Shown: piece after piece, positions 60,028 to 64,000 of the stretch | How the letters are laid out: each line of letters begins with the position of its first letter | Position numbering within the stretch: the first letter of the stretch is position 1 | Source of the DNA: Phocoena phocoena | Taxonomy: Eukaryota; Chordata; Mammalia; Artiodactyla; Phocoenidae | Direction: 5' to 3' | Assembly: GCF_963924675.1 (NCBI RefSeq) | Contig: NC_089226.1 | Location: 42,425,124 to 42,489,123, forward strand | DNA length: 64,000 nucleotides | Made by a program: the position numbers and the translations under genes | The notes under the pieces: model-generated | What the model was told of the DNA's origin: nothing | Database searches by the model: none | Seen by the model: only the letters and a program-made list of their open reading frames with translations

Positions 60028-60970
60028 TGCCAAAAGGTCCTTTCACAAATGTCTACACTTAGAAAACATCCTTGGGTTCAAATAGCCCATAATGTTCATT
60101 TATACTTTTGGTTTACAGGATTAATACATAAAATACTATTATGTTTTATTTGTCCAATAATTGTATTGTGGCTGTATAGCCAATAATAACCTTTCTTAGC
60201 CTAGCTGATAATGGCACCTAAGGTTAAAGTAGATGGATTGGGGTTCGAATCTTGCAGAAGACTGGGATTGATATTAACTATGTATATGAAGGAAGAGAGT
60301 CCTACAGTTAGAGAAATGCACAGAGGACAAGCTGAAGATGGATCTCTCTATGCAAGTTGCATTAATATGGCACTGGGCATTTGGTTGAATGTGGATGGGT
60401 TGTTCAATAAGAAAGAAGTTTGAAAGGAGGAGCTTGTTCAAGCCACTGTATCAAATGGCCTAGAACACATTGAGTAAACTCATTACAGAGCATCTTCCTT
60501 GTTTGGGAGGAGTGAAAAATGAATATGGCTCTCCTACCACATAGTGATCAGGTTTAATAGCCTCCATAAGGGGGATACTGGGTATCTAATTATCCCCCTA
60601 CAACTGTACCATTGCCCAGGGTTAATGGGTGATGTTTCCCTTGAACTGACATCCTATAGAGGTATGATCTGGTAGACTGAAGGAAGTGTCTGTTGCTATT
60701 TGTAGGGGTTTTAGTGGTTGTGACTTCCATGCTAACCTGCCAATCAGTATGGACCACCACACCCTTGGCTGGTGTCTACCTACTGACTGGTCCAGCTCGG
60801 GCCAAACGGGGTGTTGAATCCATAAGATGTTAGTAAGTTTTTTTTTTTTTTTCTTTACCAGTAAACCAGCAACCATTGGTTAGATGGTTGAAATAAGAAG
60901 AAGTAGAAAAAAAATATCTCTTTTTGTACTTAGTAGTATGACATCTTTATTTGAAAATTCTCAGTGGAAT
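60028..60970. other. 5' part of the MULE before the transposase
   Basis: It holds a 70-codon open frame (60,211-60,423) without a recognised domain, a moderately GC-rich segment of unknown origin at 60,460-60,835 and a poly-T run at 60,839-60,853. The middle segment may be a separate insertion. Confidence 0.35.
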
Positions 60971-62215
60971 ATGGCAGAAATAGTATTCTTACCAAAAGAA
61001 AAGTCAATGTCTCATTATAATAGTTTTAGTTACCATTTAAATTCCTTTAACAGAGATAGGAGTAAAAGGTACTGGCTCTGTGAAGAGATGAGAATCTGCA
61101 ATGCCTCATATACAACCAGTCAAAATAACATTGGATAACATTACAATCATTCATAATGGGACAAGATAATATCAGCACAATGTGGGTGTTGAAGGGGAAG
61201 TAAGGAAAACCATGTAGGTTAAAACAACATGCAAAATAAGAACCAAATGCAACATCATCACAAGTACTTCAAAGAACTCTCATGATACGTGTGAAGAGGT
61301 CCTGTTAATGCCACCAGAAACTTATTAAAGAAGCAAGTAAATAGAATTCAAAACAGACATTCACCTCCAAACCCAACTTCATTGCATGGAATTGAAATTC
61401 CAGAAAAGTATAAAGTGATCAGACAGGGAGAACCACTTTCTTTTATGCATGATTCCAGTGCTCAAGGTGACAAAAGAATTCTTATGTATACAACTTATGA
61501 CAATATTTGTTAGTTAAGTGTCAGAACCACATTATTCAGTGATGACATCTTCAAGACAGCACCAACATGGTTTACTAAAGTTTTTTACTTACTGTGCATG
61601 GTATAGTATTGGGTTGTACTATGCCATTGATTTCTACACTAACAATAAAAGGGTGAGAAGACATTTACAAATATATACACATATGAGAAAGTACTTGCAT
61701 TTACATGGGAAAGAAATCTTTACATTAACACTTCATTGTGCATGATGGATTTTGAGATGGCAAATATAAATGTGATTCAACTACAAATACCAAATGCACA
61801 AGTAAAACAATGATTGTTTTACTTTTCACAATAACTGTGGCAAAAAAAAATCTTCTTTGGATATAACATGCAAGTATATGAAAATGGAAAGTAACACCAT
61901 TTTGGACTTCCATTTGTACCTTTGGAGTTAGTAAATGAAGCTTTTGAGTACATTGTGGAGAATGCAGAAGAAAATTTGGATGATCTAATGGATTATATAG
62001 AGAGAGTGTGTGTCCATGGAAGACATGGCAGAGGCAGAAGAAGACCACCAGAAACTTGATTTCCACTGAAGACTTGGAATATTTATGCATCAGCATTGAA
62101 TGATAATCACAGGACAAACAATGCAGTGGAAGGCTGGCACAGCAAATTTCAAAAGCTGATGGTAGTGCCTCATCCTTCAATGTGGAGATTTATTGAAGTG
62201 TGGAAATATGAAACA
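60971..62215 (+). pseudogene. MULE transposase with FLYWCH zinc finger, degenerate
   Basis: The proposed start is the ATG at 60,971 (MAEIVFLPKEK), as in related transposases. Residues 16-45 form a FLYWCH-type zinc finger (Y at 61,016, YWLCEE at 61,070-61,087, second C at 61,097), followed by the His pair near 61,139-61,148. The MULE core follows in order: IPEKYK (61,397), DDIFKTAP (61,541), MMDFEMANIN (61,745), PNAQVKQ (about 61,790), GRGRRRPPE (about 62,030) and NNAVEGWHSKFQ (62,117). The candidate catalytic residues D (61,541), D (61,748) and E (62,129) lie in the same frame as the start. Many in-frame stops (for example 61,136, 61,154, 61,511) and at least one compensating frameshift make it non-functional. 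No intron is seen. Confidence 0.87.
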
Positions 62216-62521
62216 AAACCATGAACAAGTTATGACCTAGATTCTTGGTGATCACACTCAAGTAGGGCCATCAACTTCATGATGATATTGACAAAATAAA
62301 ATTTGTACAACCAAAATTGTTAACAGTTATACCAAATAGAAAAGCCAATAATCAGGTAAATATATATTTGAGAGTGAGTGCTCATTGACTTAAGAGTAAC
62401 CCTGCTGAATTTCATGACAAGGAAGAACAAGAATAAATGTGAAATCCACAATTCATCCTGAATTCCAATAAAAATATGTAAATAAAATTTTAATGAAGAT
62501 AATGTATTATTTGATGAATCC

Positions 62522-62567
62522 TGGACCAAATGTCTCAGTGGATGTTTTGGATAGGACCAAATATCAA
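62522..62567. repeat. Right terminal inverted repeat of the MULE
   Basis: It reads tggaccaaatgtctcagtgg and then atgttttgga (62,522-62,551). Further outward it holds ggaccaaatatc and ggacattttgg. The exact outer limit is uncertain by about 30 bp. Confidence 0.8.
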
Positions 62568-62770
62568 GGACATTTTGGCATGAAACAAATGTCTTGAGGG
62601 AGAGGATGCTTTAGTAGGAGACAGATATGTAAAGAAAGACAGTACAACTGGTTAACTGCTATAGAAGAGGTATCTGCAAGGTTCTGTGTGGCTATGGGTT
62701 GTGTAGAAGCAGAGAGGAGATTAATTTTGCTTAATAAATGGTTACAGCTGGGTTGGGTCTTTAGGGAAAG
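62568..62770 (+). repeat. Probable right half of an ancient repeat split by the MULE
   Basis: 'agtacaactggttaactgctatagaagaggtatctgcaagg' and 'agcagagaggagattaattttgc' follow the later part of a dispersed repeat. Its start ('gatacagcaatgtttagaac') lies at 59,931-59,953, just left of the MULE. Confidence 0.45.
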
Positions 62771-62774
62771 TAAA

Positions 62775-64000
62775 ACTTTGTACAAAAATAGTGTGGGGAA
62801 AGAATGTGTCAAAGGGAAGAAAAAGCAAGGGAAAAAACAGGGATGAAGAGGCATGGCTTGTAAGAAGACCAGGGAGAAAACTCGTGTAACTGGAACTTAG
62901 TGGCGCTGGGAAAAGGTAGGAAAGAGGGCGGAAAAGGTGGGCTATATTGGATAAAGCATGTTGTGATGGTATGTAAGCCAATTGGGCTATCCATTATAAG
63001 TTCCGTTCATTTTAACTTTATGTACTGATAAAATTAACTGTTAAAATAACACATGTGCATCTCTACTTCTTCTAATTCTCCCTTATGTCATAAAAAGTTG
63101 AATTTTCAGCATGAACTTGTAGTAATTTTGTATGCATTTCCTTCCCATTTCTTTTAAGTCTTATGTCAGATCAGCCTTCTCCACAGTTGATTCAATGGAA
63201 AATATGGAAGAAGAATAATTAGATGAAGTAGTGGAAGATGTAATGTTTACTAGTTTGTGATACTATGTAACTATTAATTAAACATGCTATAGAGATACCC
63301 CACACTTCTCTTGAGACTAAGGTGCATATGCGGGAGTAGATACCCATTTCTACCTTTGAAAATTGTGTTGTCCTTCCTCTAGATATTTTTGCCTTCCAAA
63401 TATACTCTGAGTCAAAGATTCTAAGAAGGTGCTAATATACTTTTAACATTAACCCAGGGCAGGAAGAACTAAGGACACGTATTATGTGGTAAATGTGTCA
63501 AAGTTCTGAAATTTTCTTGTAGGCAATATTTTGTTTCTGTTCATGGGACCACAAAAAAGTTGTGCTATGAAATTAAATCGCTTGTGCATTTTGAATGATC
63601 TTTAATAGTTATTAGATATCATTTATTAAGATGCTAATAATGCATCAACTTTTTAAAATTGAACATTGAATTCTAACAAATTAAATATAAATAATTAATC
63701 TAAAACTAATAGAAATGGATTAAAGTGGGCAAAATATGATCCAGGATCTTTTTTTTTCCCCCTTAGCTAAAAAGAAATTAAGCAAAATAACATGGATGAA
63801 TACTTATAGTTTGTGACTTGGTGGACTTCCTGTGTGTGATTCATCTTCCAGATAGAATCCCTAGCTGTTGTTTGGTGCCTTTGTGAACTCTCTCCTGACT
63901 CAAGAATCAGTTCCTTGGAGTAATGCCTTCATCTCTAATTACCCCATGACCTCACAGTTCACTTGTTATTGTCAAACCTGAGTAACTCATATTCTGAACA
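62775..64000. other. Unassigned sequence
   Basis: Minus-strand frames of 61-96 codons at 62,564-62,994 have low-complexity Ser/Pro/Leu composition and no domain. I see nothing else to the end of the window. Confidence 0.35.

Larger units (their letters stand above)
59983..62567 (+). mobile_element. Mutator-like (MULE) DNA transposon with FLYWCH-MULE transposase, decayed
   Basis: A 2.6-kb unit bounded by terminal inverted repeats. The left core at 59,998-60,027 and the right core at 62,522-62,551 match in inverse at 28 of 30 positions. The next 17 outward positions match at 12 of 17. Both ends also carry several ggacattt/ggaccaaat motifs. Between them lies a decayed transposase on + (60,971-62,215) with a FLYWCH-type zinc finger and a MULE core. 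A target duplication (8-10 bp in MULEs) is not visible at my chosen ends. The flanks look like two halves of an ancient repeat, so the insertion is younger than that repeat. MULEs of this architecture are known from invertebrates and some vertebrates. I infer a distinct lineage in this mammal, but cannot check whether it is already catalogued. Confidence 0.85.

Noticed and set aside
60211..60423. 70-codon frame as an accessory MULE gene
   Set aside because: No homology is recognised and the frame is short; it may be incidental.
61725..62180. 151-codon minus-strand open frame
   Set aside because: It is antisense to the MULE transposase, where the + frame shows recognisable motifs.
62564..62994. 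Minus-strand open frames of 61-96 codons
   Set aside because: They overlap each other in different frames and have low-complexity composition, arising from purine-rich + strand sequence.

Overview
This is a 64-kb window of mammalian nuclear DNA. It is AT-rich and gene-poor, and it most likely comes from a cetacean (whale or dolphin), or less likely a close whippomorph relative. The main evidence is eight copies of the tRNA-derived CHR-type SINE, with the head gggcttccctggtggcgcag and a split internal pol III promoter. There is also a near-full-length L1 with a GC-rich cetartiodactyl-type 5'UTR. The old eutherian layer (MIR, L2, MER20, MER5, Tigger, MaLR-type LTRs) is also present, and I recognised no BovB or Bov-tA. 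No intact protein-coding gene, rRNA, genuine tRNA or CRISPR array is supported. All repeat family names are from recognition by eye, not from a database search.

Layout. 0-12 kb: an L1 3' end, a CHR SINE, MIRs, a Tigger element with TA target duplication, a hAT-type element with an 8-bp target duplication, a 1-kb sense-strand L1 piece and a long CHR SINE. 12-16 kb: an LTR-like repeat split by an antisense L1, which itself carries a younger L1 tail; then L2 and another LTR. 16-23 kb: mostly unassigned sequence, with a GC-rich old-L1-5'UTR-like block at 19.9-20.9 kb that contains a CTCF-like motif. 23-28.6 kb: a CHR SINE and a long ancient antisense L1 with nested SINE, LTR, young L1 tail and a 185-bp pyrimidine tract. 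28.7-32.6 kb: MIRs and an LTR. 32.7-40.2 kb: one antisense L1 with 3'UTR, broken ORF2, broken ORF1 and long 5'UTR, plus a SINE in the 5'UTR. 40-58 kb: scattered MIR, L2, MER20, CHR and old L1, with two exon-like segments on the + strand (41.69 and 50.69 kb). 58-64 kb: a CHR SINE, an ancient repeat and a Mutator-like element.

The most unusual feature is at 59,983-62,567. It is a decayed Mutator-like (MULE) DNA transposon with matching terminal inverted repeats (28 of 30 positions in the core). It carries a degenerate transposase with an N-terminal FLYWCH-type zinc finger followed by a MULE catalytic core. The candidate D, D, E residues remain in one common frame despite many premature stops. 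This type of transposase is familiar from invertebrate and fish genomes but is not a routine component of mammalian DNA. It is the best candidate here for something undescribed, perhaps a horizontally acquired element in this lineage.

How the parts relate: the window reads as intergenic or intronic DNA built by successive insertions. Nesting gives a relative order. The ancient repeats came first, then MaLR and old L1, then the 32.7-40.2 kb L1 and the long CHR SINEs, and last the short CHR SINEs with clean target duplications. Most long L1 pieces are antisense and the exon-like segments are on +, which would fit an intron of a + strand gene, but this is inference.
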